Assembly: GCA_964398355.1 (NCBI GenBank)
Contig: CAYNMM010000063.1
Location: forward strand, 1 to 41,444
DNA from: WFZT01 sp964398355
Lineage (GTDB): Bacteria > Hydrothermota > Hydrothermia > B15-G9 > WFZT01
DNA: 41,444 nucleotides
Reading direction: 5' to 3'
Part shown: in pieces, positions 25,217-33,568 of the stretch
Layout: every line of letters starts with the position of its first letter
How positions within the stretch are numbered: position 1 is the stretch's first letter
Translations under genes and position numbers: made by a program
The notes under the pieces: model-generated
Seen by the model: only the letters and a program-made list of their open reading frames with translations
Told to the model about the DNA's origin: nothing
Database searches by the model: none

Positions 25217-26095
25217 ATGAGATTCCTTATAGGTGTAGTTGCTTTTTACATTGTTTTACAAATTCTATCGTTGACTTTGTCAGGATACACGAAGAAAGAT
25301 CTAAAACCCATTTTCAAAGAGCACGAATTTATAATTTTTGCTCACAGGGGGGCGAGTGGGGAGTTCCCTGAGAGTACCCTACCAGCGTTCGAATATGCCC
25401 TCAGGGAGGGAGCAAATGCGCTTGAAATGGATCTTCACATGACCAGGGATTCCGTAATAGTGGTTTTTCACGATGATGACGTTTCAAGGACGACGAACGG
25501 CGAGGGTGAAATCGAAGATTTCACCCTCGCCGAATTAAAAAAGCTGGACGCTGGCTATAAATTCACTAAAGATGGTGAAACATTCCCTTTTAGAGGAAAA
25601 GGCCTAAAAATTCTTACACTTGAAGAAGTTTTCAAAAAATTCCCACACGTGATTATAAACGTTGAAATAAAAAAACCTGGTGGAGGAATTGAAGAAAAAC
25701 TTGCTAAACTCATAAAAAAATATCATAGAGAAAATCTCACTATTGTTTCCTCCTTTCATCATTCTGCACTCAAAAGATTCAGAAAATATGCTCCTTGCGT
25801 TGCAACAGGATTTTCGAAAAGAGAAGCTACTTTATTTTTTATATTGCAGAAATTAGGCCTGACAGGACTTTACAAGCCCGGTGGTGACGCCCTTCAGATT
25901 CCATATAAATTCGGAAAGTTGACTGTTGTAAACCCTTCCCTTGTACGTTCGGCACATAAAAAGCATATAGTTGTTCAGGTCTGGACAGTAGATAGAATTG
26001 AACTCATGGTAAAACTCATAAAAATGGGAGTTGATGGCATATTTACAAACTATCCGCTCAGACTCAAACAGGTTGTGGATAGATTGAAGAGTTAA
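25217..26095 (+). CDS. Glycerophosphodiester phosphodiesterase, membrane-anchored
   Basis: 292 residues. An N-terminal hydrophobic helix (about 3-22) suggests a membrane anchor or uncleaved signal. The GDPD TIM barrel follows with catalytic H43-R44 (FAHRGASGEFPEST), metal ligands E70/D72 (ALEMDLHMTRD) and H85 (FHDDDVSRTTNG), then NVEIKK and VWTVD. It hydrolyses glycerophosphodiesters to glycerol-3-phosphate and alcohol. Last gene of the DUF3311-SSS-PanE-editing domain operon, 5 bases after the previous stop. A striking perfect inverted repeat lies inside it (25498-25532). Confidence 0.93.
   Translation: MRFLIGVVAFYIVLQILSLTLSGYTKKDLKPIFKEHEFIIFAHRGASGEFPESTLPAFEYALREGANALEMDLHMTRDSVIVVFHDDDVSRTTNGEGEIEDFTLAELKKLDAGYKFTKDGETFPFRGKGLKILTLEEVFKKFPHVIINVEIKKPGGGIEEKLAKLIKKYHRENLTIVSSFHHSALKRFRKYAPCVATGFSKREATLFFILQKLGLTGLYKPGGDALQIPYKFGKLTVVNPSLVRSAHKKHIVVQVWTVDRIELMVKLIKMGVDGIFTNYPLRLKQVVDRLKS
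25498..25532. repeat. Perfect 16-bp inverted repeat inside the glycerophosphodiesterase gene
   Basis: Arms CGGCGAGGGTGAAATC and GATTTCACCCTCGCCG with a GAA loop, within codons for the NGEGEIEDFTLAE segment. Looks like an intrinsic-terminator-grade stem but no U-run follows. Confidence 0.8.
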
Positions 26096-26409
26096 TTGTG
26101 AGCCAGTGACCTTTTTGTCCGATTTTGCTTTTGAAAGAGTTTCCTCTAATTCATGCGGAAAAACAACCGATCTCGATTATTTTAGAGTAGGTATATGGTT
26201 AAAATAATAGTGGTTGTCTTATCCATTTCCGATCTTTTCAGGGGAAAGTTATTGGAAATTTAAATTTGTTAAAAGAATGGCCTAATGCTGTATGGAGATA
26301 CTTTCAGTGAAACATATCTCATGGAGTAACACGATCAAGTTCCCGGCTTATTAATTCCCAATTATAAGAAAATTCTTAATATCGCTCAGATAGATTTTGT
26401 GTAAATCGG
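26096..26409. other. Intergenic region without recognised features
   Basis: About 314 bases between the glycerophosphodiesterase stop and the convergent radical SAM stop. No hairpin terminator of the type seen elsewhere, no ORF with a ribosome site, and no repeat module could be found. Confidence 0.6.
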
Positions 26410-27915
26410 CTATCCACCAACATGAGAAAGTCTTCGCGGTGTATCCAGGAAGATTTTCCTGAAGTGATAACCATAGATTGAAAGAGTTATTACAATCGGG
26501 AAATAACGGGGTTTTTTGAATAACGTCCAGAAAAATAGCTTCCAGTAATACTTTCTTTCGCTCTCCTTTATACCGAGGACGTATATAGATTTGAATAAAG
26601 CTTTTATGTTTGTCCAGTTGATATTAACGAGATTCCTCCTGGGTAATTTGTATTCTGAGAGAAACCTTTTTAGCCTCTTATAGTATTCAGCTGGAGAGTA
26701 AATAGTTGTAACAACCTTTTTATAACCTGCGAGTAGAGTGTCCATTCCCATCTTTGGTATAATATTTGTAGAGAAATCGGTGTTATCACCGGTTATATCG
26801 CCAAGAAGCCGTTTTTGAATCTTCAGTTTTTCATAAAGTTTTGAACCCCGAGGGGCATTGAGGATGCCGACCATTGCCATTGTGATACCAGAGTTTTGAA
26901 TAAACTTTATCATACTGTCGAAAATGGACGGTTTATCACTGTCAAATCCAAGTATAAAACCACTTTGTACGATGAACCCATGTCGGTGAAGAGTTTCAAC
27001 TGATTCAAGTAAATTTCTCTTCAAATTTGCGATTTTGTTTGCCTCCTTCAAACTTTCTTCGTCAGGAGTCTCGATTCCCACAAAGACACGGTTGAAACCA
27101 GCATCAATCATGAGTTGCATGAGATTTTCATCATCGGCGAGATTCAAAGAGGCCTCTGTATAAAAACTGAATGGGTATCCCTTTTCTTTCATCCAATCAA
27201 TTATTGCCGGAAGAACTTCATATTTCAGAACCTTTTTGTTTCCTATGAAATTATCGTCTACAAAAAAGACATCGCCTCTCCATCCCCACTCATAGAGTGA
27301 TTCAAGCTCTTTTATCATCTGCTCAGCTGACTTTGTCCTCGGCTTTCTACCATAAAGAAACGGGATATCGCAAAATTCACAATTGAATGGACATCCCCGC
27401 GAAAATTGGAGATTCATAGATGCATAGGACTTCATGTTTAGTAGATCCCAGAGTGGTGGAGGAGTTTTCGAAATATCAGCCCATTCTGTTGTTGCATAAA
27501 TATGTTTCGGGTGCCCTTTTTTAAGATCATCCAAAAATTGAGGTAAGGTAATTTCAGCCTCATTTAAAACAAGATGATCAATATCATCAAAGTTTTCAGG
27601 CTCAGTGGTAAATAGTGGACCACCTGCTACGGTCCTGATTCCCAATTTTTTGCAAATGGAAACGACTTCCCTTACAGATTTTCTCTGAACGGCCATTGCA
27701 CTGATAAAACAGATATCGTAGCCCCTGAAATCCTTTTCTCTCAAATTTTCCACATTGAGATCAATAAGCTTCTTCTCCCAATCCTCTGGAACAATGGCTG
27801 CCACTGTTAATAGTCCAAGTGGAGGCATAGAAGCCCTTTTTGAGATGAATTTTAGAGCATACTTAAAACTCCAGAATGTTGGTGGGTATTTTGGATAAAT
27901 AAACAAAGCTCTCAT
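26410..27915 (-). CDS. Cobalamin-binding radical SAM protein (DUF4070-type)
   Basis: 501 residues from ATG 27915 (MRALFIYPKYPPTFWSFKYA, the typical start). N-terminal B12-binding Rossmann domain (1 to about 140, PPLGLLTVAAIVPEDW). Radical SAM core with C175-X3-C179-X2-C182 (FSRGCPFNCEFCD) and FVDDNFIGNK, FVGIETPDEESL and the GFILGFD strand. The C-terminal 130 residues match the extension seen in DUF4070 members. Related proteins include methyltransferases of hopanoid and other lipid pathways; the substrate here is unknown. A longer frame to 27978 is rejected because TTGAAA-N16-TATCAT places the start of transcription at this ATG. Confidence 0.87.
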   Translation of the reverse strand: MRALFIYPKYPPTFWSFKYALKFISKRASMPPLGLLTVAAIVPEDWEKKLIDLNVENLREKDFRGYDICFISAMAVQRKSVREVVSICKKLGIRTVAGGPLFTTEPENFDDIDHLVLNEAEITLPQFLDDLKKGHPKHIYATTEWADISKTPPPLWDLLNMKSYASMNLQFSRGCPFNCEFCDIPFLYGRKPRTKSAEQMIKELESLYEWGWRGDVFFVDDNFIGNKKVLKYEVLPAIIDWMKEKGYPFSFYTEASLNLADDENLMQLMIDAGFNRVFVGIETPDEESLKEANKIANLKRNLLESVETLHRHGFIVQSGFILGFDSDKPSIFDSMIKFIQNSGITMAMVGILNAPRGSKLYEKLKIQKRLLGDITGDNTDFSTNIIPKMGMDTLLAGYKKVVTTIYSPAEYYKRLKRFLSEYKLPRRNLVNINWTNIKALFKSIYVLGIKESERKYYWKLFFWTLFKKPRYFPIVITLSIYGYHFRKIFLDTPRRLSHVGG

Positions 27916-27922
27916 ATCTACT

Positions 27923-27950
27923 ATGATAATAAAAATGCAAAATATTTCAA
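27923..27950 (-). promoter_or_regulatory. Promoter of the radical SAM gene
   Basis: Minus strand TTGAAA (27950-27945), 16-base spacer, TATCAT (27928-27923), 7 bases before ATG 27915, with no Shine-Dalgarno sequence. Predicts a leaderless mRNA. Confidence 0.5.
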
Positions 27951-28563
27951 GTTTTTGTCGGAACAAACTGATATTCAATTTTAGATAAAAGAAGTTTTAA
28001 GTCCATAGATACGGGCCAAATCGTGTGCTTTTTAGGGAATTTCTAACTGTAAAAGGTCCACCTCTTTTTATTCTGAGGGGTGTAACTCTCTCATTAGGTG
28101 CAATACAAAGAGCACTTTTGTTATTTTTGACTTCCACTAATGATTTTCCAGAGTCTATCAAAAATTGACTGGACCATTGTTAAATAAACTCCAGGAAATC
28201 AAAGAAGAGAAAATGAGATCATATCTGATTTCACGGCACACAAGAACGCTGTGGTAAAATTGTGTTCACAGAGGTCTTCTGTGCAGATTGTCATAATCCT
28301 GTAATGAGTATTATGGTCGACAAACTCCATTTTTCAGTGATTAGATTTGTAATATATCATACCGGTCTTTTTTAAACAATGATACAGCATCTTGAGGGTA
28401 CAGTACCCGCTTCCATTGTGGTTAGTCAGTAATGGTATGAGCTTGATGTTTATACTTGGTTTATCAATTTGGGACTCAGATACTATGAGGTGTTTAGGTG
28501 GTTTTCTTGAGTGTACAGTATGCACGGTTGATAAAAATATATCACTGAATTTGTTTTATTTGT
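27951..28563. other. Intergenic region without recognised genes
   Basis: About 610 bases upstream of both the radical SAM gene and ferritin. Apart from a short palindrome GGGTAC-A-GTACCC (28396-28408) nothing stands out; no ORF has a ribosome site and no repeat module is present. Confidence 0.6.
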
Positions 28564-28592
28564 TTGACACAGAAGGATTTATAGTTTAGAAT
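28564..28592 (+). promoter_or_regulatory. Ferritin promoter
   Basis: TTGACA (28564-28569), 17-base spacer, TAGAAT (28587-28592). Near-consensus sigma-70 promoter with the -10 inside a 17-base palindrome. Confidence 0.7.
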
Positions 28593-28601
28593 AATTCTAA
28601 A
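28585..28601. promoter_or_regulatory. PerR/Fur-like box at the ferritin promoter
   Basis: Perfect palindrome TTTAGAAT-A-ATTCTAAA. The inner 15 bases, TTAGAATAATTCTAA, match the 7-1-7 Per-box pattern TTATAATNATTATAA except for one symmetric change per arm. It covers the -10, so binding would repress. Confidence 0.65.
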
Positions 28602-28618
28602 TTAAAGGAGGTTCGGAA

Positions 28619-29104
28619 ATGAATGCAAAAGTTGCAGATAGTCTCAACACACAATTGAGGGAGGAATTGTTCTCTTCTTACCTATACCTTTCAATGGCAG
28701 CTTATTTTGAGAATGAGGGTTTGAGAGGCTTTGCCCATTGGATGGAGCAGCAGGCAAAGGAGGAGCTGGAGCACGCAATGAAAATTTACAGGTTTATAGC
28801 TGACAGAGGTGCGAGGATTAAGCTTCTTGATATCGAACAGCCAAAACACGAATGGAAATCCCCACTGGACGCCTTTGAGGATGCATTAAAACATGAGCAG
28901 TATATTACTTCAAGAATAAACACTCTGATGACAGTAGCAAGAGAGGAAGGAGACTATGCCACAGAGATATTCCTGCAGTGGTTTATAACCGAGCAGGTTG
29001 AAGAGGAGGCGAATGTCGGGGAAATAGTAGATAGATTGAGGATGGTGCAGAACTCACCTAATGGACTGTTTATGGTTGATAGAGAATTAGCGATGAGGAA
29101 GTAA
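28619..29104 (+). CDS. ftnA: Ferritin
   Basis: 161 residues, normal for bacterial non-haem ferritin. The ferroxidase site is visible: Glu in LREELFSSYLYLS, E49-X2-H52 (KEELEHA), a later Glu in the EHEQYITSRI region, and Gln/Glu in FLQWFITEQVEEE. It stores iron as ferric oxide and limits Fenton chemistry in an anaerobe exposed to oxygen. AAGGAGG lies 8 bases upstream. Single-gene unit with a promoter overlapped by a Per/Fur-like box and ended by a GC hairpin at 29111-29141. Confidence 0.96.
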   Translation: MNAKVADSLNTQLREELFSSYLYLSMAAYFENEGLRGFAHWMEQQAKEELEHAMKIYRFIADRGARIKLLDIEQPKHEWKSPLDAFEDALKHEQYITSRINTLMTVAREEGDYATEIFLQWFITEQVEEEANVGEIVDRLRMVQNSPNGLFMVDRELAMRK

Positions 29105-29110
29105 GTTTAA

Positions 29111-29141
29111 AGGGAGGGGCGGCCTTTGGCCGCCCCTCCCT
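29111..29141. terminator. Hairpin between ferritin and mrp
   Basis: Perfect 14-bp stem AGGGAGGGGCGGCC / GGCCGCCCCTCCCT, loop TTT, followed by AATTTTCACTCTTT. Lies between convergent genes and can serve both. Contains the shared GGGGCGGCC core. Confidence 0.85.
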
Positions 29142-29153
29142 AATTTTCACTCT

Positions 29154-30218
29154 TTAAAGAACTGATTTTGCTCTCGTCTCTATCTTTTCCGCAATCCTTG
29201 CAGCTATCTTTCTGAATACTCTGGATGCTTCGCTCTCAGGCTCATAGGCGGTAATCGGAACACCTGTATCTCCTGATTTTACGATCAACGGTTCTATTGG
29301 AATCTCTCCAAGGAGCTCAATCCCCATCTCTCTCTTTAACTCCTCCCCTCCACCTTCACCGAAAATCCTTGCTACATGACCACATTTGGGACAACGGAAG
29401 TAGCTCATATTTTCAACCACTCCGATGACATCCACAGACATCTTCTGGAACATTCTCACTGCCTTTCTTACATCTGCAAGGGCCACTTCCTGTGGTGTGG
29501 TTACCACCACGGCTCCGGAGAGTTTAACCAGTTGAATTGCACTGATTTGAGGATCTCCGGTTCCGGGTGGAAAATCCACAATGAGAAAATCCAGATCTCC
29601 CCAATTCGCATCAAAGAAAAATTGTTGATACGCTTTATGAACGAGTGGTCCACGCCAGATAATGGGTGTGTCCTCTTCTATCATGAGTCCAATGGAGAGG
29701 ACTTTCACTCCATACCTCTCCACAGGTATCATCTTATCATCCTCGACACGAGGTACCAGACCTTCCAATCCCAACATTTTGGGAATTGATGGCCCATAGA
29801 TGTCTCCGTCAAAGAGACCTACCCTGTAACCAAGTTGTTTCATCGCTATGGCAATATTTGCAGCTACTGTGGATTTTCCAACACCGCCCTTTCCACTACC
29901 AACTGCAAAAATGTACTTCACTCCAAGTATTTTACCCTTGCCTGACTCGTCTGTTATTCTCAACTTTGGGGGTTCGATTTTCTTTTTACCTTCGATGGTG
30001 ATTGAAACAACGTCGATACCGTCCACCTGAAGGAGAGCATGTCTTGCCGCCTTTCTTAGTTCGTCAGCATTTGCACCCATAGGAACACTCAAAACAAAAC
30101 TAACTTTGTTACCCTCTATGGCGACATCTTTGACTAAACCAAGTGAAACGATGTCCTTGCCTGTGGTTGGCTCAATAACCTCTTTTAGTTTCTCGAACAC
30201 GAGATCCATTTTTCCCAT
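29154..30218 (-). CDS. mrp: Mrp/NBP35-type P-loop ATPase (Fe-S carrier), with MIP18 domain
   Basis: 354 residues. The N-terminal MIP18/DUF59 domain (about 1-85, LVFEKLKEVIEPTTGKDIVSLG) is followed by the deviant Walker A GKGGVGKST at 109-117. Then come VDFPPGTGDPQISAIQL and a C-terminal CPKCGH pair that bridges a [4Fe-4S] cluster in the ApbC/Ind1/NBP35 dimer. It assembles or delivers Fe-S clusters, consistent with the many Fe-S enzymes encoded nearby. ATG preceded by GGAGGTTAAACAG. Stand-alone gene, convergent with ferritin. Confidence 0.95.
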   Translation of the reverse strand: MGKMDLVFEKLKEVIEPTTGKDIVSLGLVKDVAIEGNKVSFVLSVPMGANADELRKAARHALLQVDGIDVVSITIEGKKKIEPPKLRITDESGKGKILGVKYIFAVGSGKGGVGKSTVAANIAIAMKQLGYRVGLFDGDIYGPSIPKMLGLEGLVPRVEDDKMIPVERYGVKVLSIGLMIEEDTPIIWRGPLVHKAYQQFFFDANWGDLDFLIVDFPPGTGDPQISAIQLVKLSGAVVVTTPQEVALADVRKAVRMFQKMSVDVIGVVENMSYFRCPKCGHVARIFGEGGGEELKREMGIELLGEIPIEPLIVKSGDTGVPITAYEPESEASRVFRKIAARIAEKIETRAKSVL

Positions 30219-30280
30219 TCTGTTTAACCTCCAGTTAAAATGAGAATTAAGGATAAAATAATCTACCTAAAAGGTCAACT

Positions 30281-30669
30281 ATTATGACCAGGTGTGTTCG
30301 AAAAGTTACCAGTGATCACTTTCCCATTCACTTTGCGGAAAAACTCTCTTCATTTCTCCTTCCGCTCTGCAGGAGTGGATGAAGGGAAAGGCGAGAGTTT
30401 GCCCCTTCATTTATCTACTCCAAAAAAAGCATTGTAGCAGAGGAGCTTACTTTGTTCATTTCATTCAAAGTGTGAAAATATACAAAATTCGAATATTTTT
30501 ACATCATTCTGAAAAACATGGGTAATATCAGCCTGCTTGCTGGAGGGGATTTGAAAAGAGGCCTCCCCCCACAGTGCTAAGCACACTGCAGGGAAGAGGT
30601 TAAAGATTATATTCCTCCTTTTTCCCTGGGCATTTTATTGAACAGCCTTACTATTATGACTGGGTGTGT
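30281..30669. repeat. Composite dispersed repeat flanked by a 20-base direct repeat
   Basis: ACTATTATGACCAGGTGTGT begins near 30280 and recurs as ACTATTATGACTGGGTGTGT ending near 30669 (two mismatches). Inside are modules shared with 7258-7960 (same orientation), 5628-5680 and 18721-18796 (inverted). Non-coding. The rest of the gap to 31017 contains no recognised element except the GGGAGG ribosome site of the TRAP gene. Confidence 0.65.
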
Positions 30670-31017
30670 ATTAATTCCACTTTTAAAAAAATTGTCTGCT
30701 GTGAGAAATTTTGTAAATTCGACCATGGAACGATAACAAAGGGCAGTTATTCAATTCTGAAAAGCTCAAAAATTGATTTGGGAGTTTTTTAGCCTTTAAA
30801 GCGCATTTGAGGGGGTGAAAATATTTACGGTCTAACCCCTTTATAAATGACGGTTGTATTATTTGGGCAGGAAATAGTGAAGAATATGAGACAATAATCG
30901 GGAAGAAATATTATCTATTTTGAAAGAATACAGGTTTAGAAAGAATTGACTATTTAACTGGAAAGTACTGCATACCTTCCTTTAATATAAGCAAAATTTT
31001 AAAAGGGAGGTATTTTT

Positions 31018-33036
31018 ATGGGGTTACTGGACAGGTTTCGTAAGAAAACGGTAGACGCTGAGCAGCTTGCAAAAGAAGTGGATATGGGGCCGCGTAATCC
31101 GCGGGGTTGGGGTCGATATCTGATTTTCATAGTTGCTGTTTCAATGTCATTGTTCCATTTATACACTGGTGGAGCCGGTCTGCTGACGGCTATGAAACAG
31201 AGATCGGTTCACCTGACATTTGCACTATTTCTTGCATTTATCGTTTATCCTCTTGGGAAAAAATCACCGAGGGATAAGATCCCGTGGTATGATTTATTGC
31301 TTGGTCTAATTGCCGCTTTTACAGCTTTTTATCATATTTTGTTTTACAATCAGCTCACTTTCAGAGTGGGGGCCCCCAATACCATGGATTTAATAATGGG
31401 AGGTTTGTTTATTCTACTCGTTCTCGAGGCGACAAGACGCTCAATCGGGCCTGCATTACCTATTATAGCGATAGCTTTTATTCTATATGCAATGCTTGGC
31501 CCTTATATGCCTGGAATTCTTGCACATAAAGGGTACAGCATCAAAAGAATTATAAACCACCAGTATATGACCATGCAGGGTATTTTGGGGGTACCGGTTG
31601 GAGTATCTGCTACATTTGTCTTTCTATTTGTGTTATTTGGGTCATTGCTGGACAAGGCTGGAGCAGGTGAATACTTCATTAAACTCGCATTTTCTTTGCT
31701 GGGAAAATACAGAGGTGGCCCTGCAAAAGCAGCTGTTGTATCGAGTGCAATGATGGGAATGGTTTCGGGTAGTTCCATTGCGAATGTTGTCACTACTGGA
31801 ACTTTCACGATACCATTGATGAAAAAGGTTGGATTCGAACCTGCTACTGCTGGTGCTGTGGAAGTGGCGACTTCTACTAATGGACAGTTAATGCCACCTG
31901 TCATGGGTGCAGCTGCATTTATTATGGCTGAATTTCTTGGTATATCGTATTTCCAGGTTGTTAAAGCTGCATTTATCCCGGCAGTGATCAGTTATATCGC
32001 CCTTTTCTACATCGTGCATCTTGAAGCCCTGAAGCTCGGAATAAAAGGGTTAAGTGAGGAAGAAGTCCCAAAATTCTGGCCCACTTTCTGGAGTGGAATA
32101 CACTTTTTAATTCCGGTATTTGTTCTGATTTATGCCCTTGTGATAAAAAGGCTTACTCCGATAACCTCTGCGTTCTGGTCTATCGTGCTTATAATCGTTC
32201 TTTTGTTTATTCAAGGACCGATCAAAGTTTTCTTGACCTACAAAAAAGGTAATCTTGGAGATATGACTCTTATTGAGGGATTTTACTACGATTTCATCAA
32301 CAATGTTAAGAAGCTATTTGCCGGTCTTGAGGCAGCAGCCCGTAATATGATTGGGATAGCGGTTGCGTGCGCATCTGCGGGTATAATCATTGGTGTTACA
32401 ACTCTAACAGGCCTTGGATTAAGGATGACAGATATAATTTTAACGATATCTGGTGGTCATCTGTTTTTTACGCTGATTTTGACGATGATAGCATCAATCA
32501 TTCTCGGTATGGGACTCCCAACCACTGCAACGTACATTGTTCTTGCAGCCCTTACTGCTCCAGCTATCACAGCTCTTGATCCGAAAATCCCTGCAATTGC
32601 AGCCCACCTTTTTGTTTTCTTCTTTGGAATTATAGCAGATGATACCCCACCTGTGGGACTTGCTGCCTACGCAGCTGCAGCTATAGCGAAATCGGACCCC
32701 ATAAAAACCGGTGTGCGAGGGTTCGGATTCGATATCCGAACAGCTGTCTTGCCATTCCTGTTTGTTTATCATCACGAGTTACTATTGATAGGAACCACAT
32801 TCTGGCAGGGAGTGATGGTATTTATTCTTGCAACTATTGGAATGCTTTTGTTCTCTGCTGGACTCCAGGGCTACTTCATTACGAGAAGTAAGATGTGGGA
32901 GAATTTGATGCTTCTCGTTGCTGGACTTATGATTATCCAACCTAAATGGGATACGACAATAGTTGGTATCGTTATTGTAGCATTTGTTTATCTCCTTCAG
33001 AAGAGAAGGGCCGTGAAAGAGGCCCTGGCTGCATAA
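31018..33036 (+). CDS. TRAP transporter, fused 4TM/12TM permease (TAXI type)
   Basis: 672 residues with about 17-18 helices: an N-terminal block of small-subunit type (about 30-120) joined to the large DctM-like domain. Signature regions include SSAMMGMVSGSSIANVVTTG, VEVATSTNGQLMPPVMGAAAF, MGLPTTATYIVLAALTAPAI and FFGIIADDTPPVGLAAYAAA, all typical of TAXI-TRAP fused permeases. It takes up small carboxylates or amino acids using a sodium gradient with a periplasmic TAXI binding protein. No such binding protein is in the window; a DUF1850 protein follows immediately, a frequent partner. GGGAGG precedes the ATG. Confidence 0.94.
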   Translation: MGLLDRFRKKTVDAEQLAKEVDMGPRNPRGWGRYLIFIVAVSMSLFHLYTGGAGLLTAMKQRSVHLTFALFLAFIVYPLGKKSPRDKIPWYDLLLGLIAAFTAFYHILFYNQLTFRVGAPNTMDLIMGGLFILLVLEATRRSIGPALPIIAIAFILYAMLGPYMPGILAHKGYSIKRIINHQYMTMQGILGVPVGVSATFVFLFVLFGSLLDKAGAGEYFIKLAFSLLGKYRGGPAKAAVVSSAMMGMVSGSSIANVVTTGTFTIPLMKKVGFEPATAGAVEVATSTNGQLMPPVMGAAAFIMAEFLGISYFQVVKAAFIPAVISYIALFYIVHLEALKLGIKGLSEEEVPKFWPTFWSGIHFLIPVFVLIYALVIKRLTPITSAFWSIVLIIVLLFIQGPIKVFLTYKKGNLGDMTLIEGFYYDFINNVKKLFAGLEAAARNMIGIAVACASAGIIIGVTTLTGLGLRMTDIILTISGGHLFFTLILTMIASIILGMGLPTTATYIVLAALTAPAITALDPKIPAIAAHLFVFFFGIIADDTPPVGLAAYAAAAIAKSDPIKTGVRGFGFDIRTAVLPFLFVYHHELLLIGTTFWQGVMVFILATIGMLLFSAGLQGYFITRSKMWENLMLLVAGLMIIQPKWDTTIVGIVIVAFVYLLQKRRAVKEALAA

Positions 33037-33040
33037 TAAA

Positions 33041-33568
33041 TTGGAGAACTTCAAGAACAAAATAGTTATAATAGTTCTCGCTTTTATTGTAATCTTTTTA
33101 TCAAAACCTACAAGATTTGTGGAAGTGAAGGATAGTAGTGGGAATTACATACTGTTAACACAGGCCACAAAGTTCGACACCCTGAAGTACAGTTTTGTGC
33201 ATTCGTCTGAACATGTACCGGCTACCGCATTCTTTGGTTATAAAGGAAACGAGTTTATTCATCTTATGACGATCTTCGACTCCTTTGGCCCCGGTCTGCC
33301 TGATATGGTCCCTGGTGATAGCTTCCAGATAAAAAAAGACAAATGGATAATCTATCCAAAAGCCAATAATAGAGTATTTAAAGTTCTCAGATTCGTGATC
33401 TCACCAGAGAGCAAACAAAAGATAAGAGTGGGACGTAATGAGGTTGATTTTTACAAATTTATGAAAAGAGGAGAAACAGTTGTTGTGAGGACGAGAGTTA
33501 CTTCACTTTCCCTGTATCTTACAAAAAAATATTTTACATCACAGCTTCACAGGAGGAATGCGAAATGA
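33041..33568 (+). CDS. DUF1850 domain protein
   Basis: 175 residues starting at TTG 33041, 4 bases after the TRAP stop; no ATG exists upstream and the next Met is far inside the conserved region, so a TTG start or coupling is assumed. One N-terminal helix (about 8-22), then DUF1850-like features: TLKYSFVHSSEHVPATAFFGYKG, FDSFGPGLPDMVPGD and VGRNEVDFYKFMKRGETVVV. DUF1850 proteins sit beside TAXI-TRAP permeases in many genomes; their role is unknown. It overlaps the next gene by 4 bases. Confidence 0.8.
   Translation: MENFKNKIVIIVLAFIVIFLSKPTRFVEVKDSSGNYILLTQATKFDTLKYSFVHSSEHVPATAFFGYKGNEFIHLMTIFDSFGPGLPDMVPGDSFQIKKDKWIIYPKANNRVFKVLRFVISPESKQKIRVGRNEVDFYKFMKRGETVVVRTRVTSLSLYLTKKYFTSQLHRRNAK

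Noticed and set aside
28334..28589. ORFs of 63-65 codons upstream of ferritin
   Set aside because: No ribosome site, overlapping on opposite strands, one running through the ferritin promoter.
30273..30289. GGTCA-N7-TGACC inverted repeat upstream of mrp, as a third TetR operator
   Set aside because: Half-sites are in the opposite order to the other operators and the right arm belongs to the dispersed repeat end.
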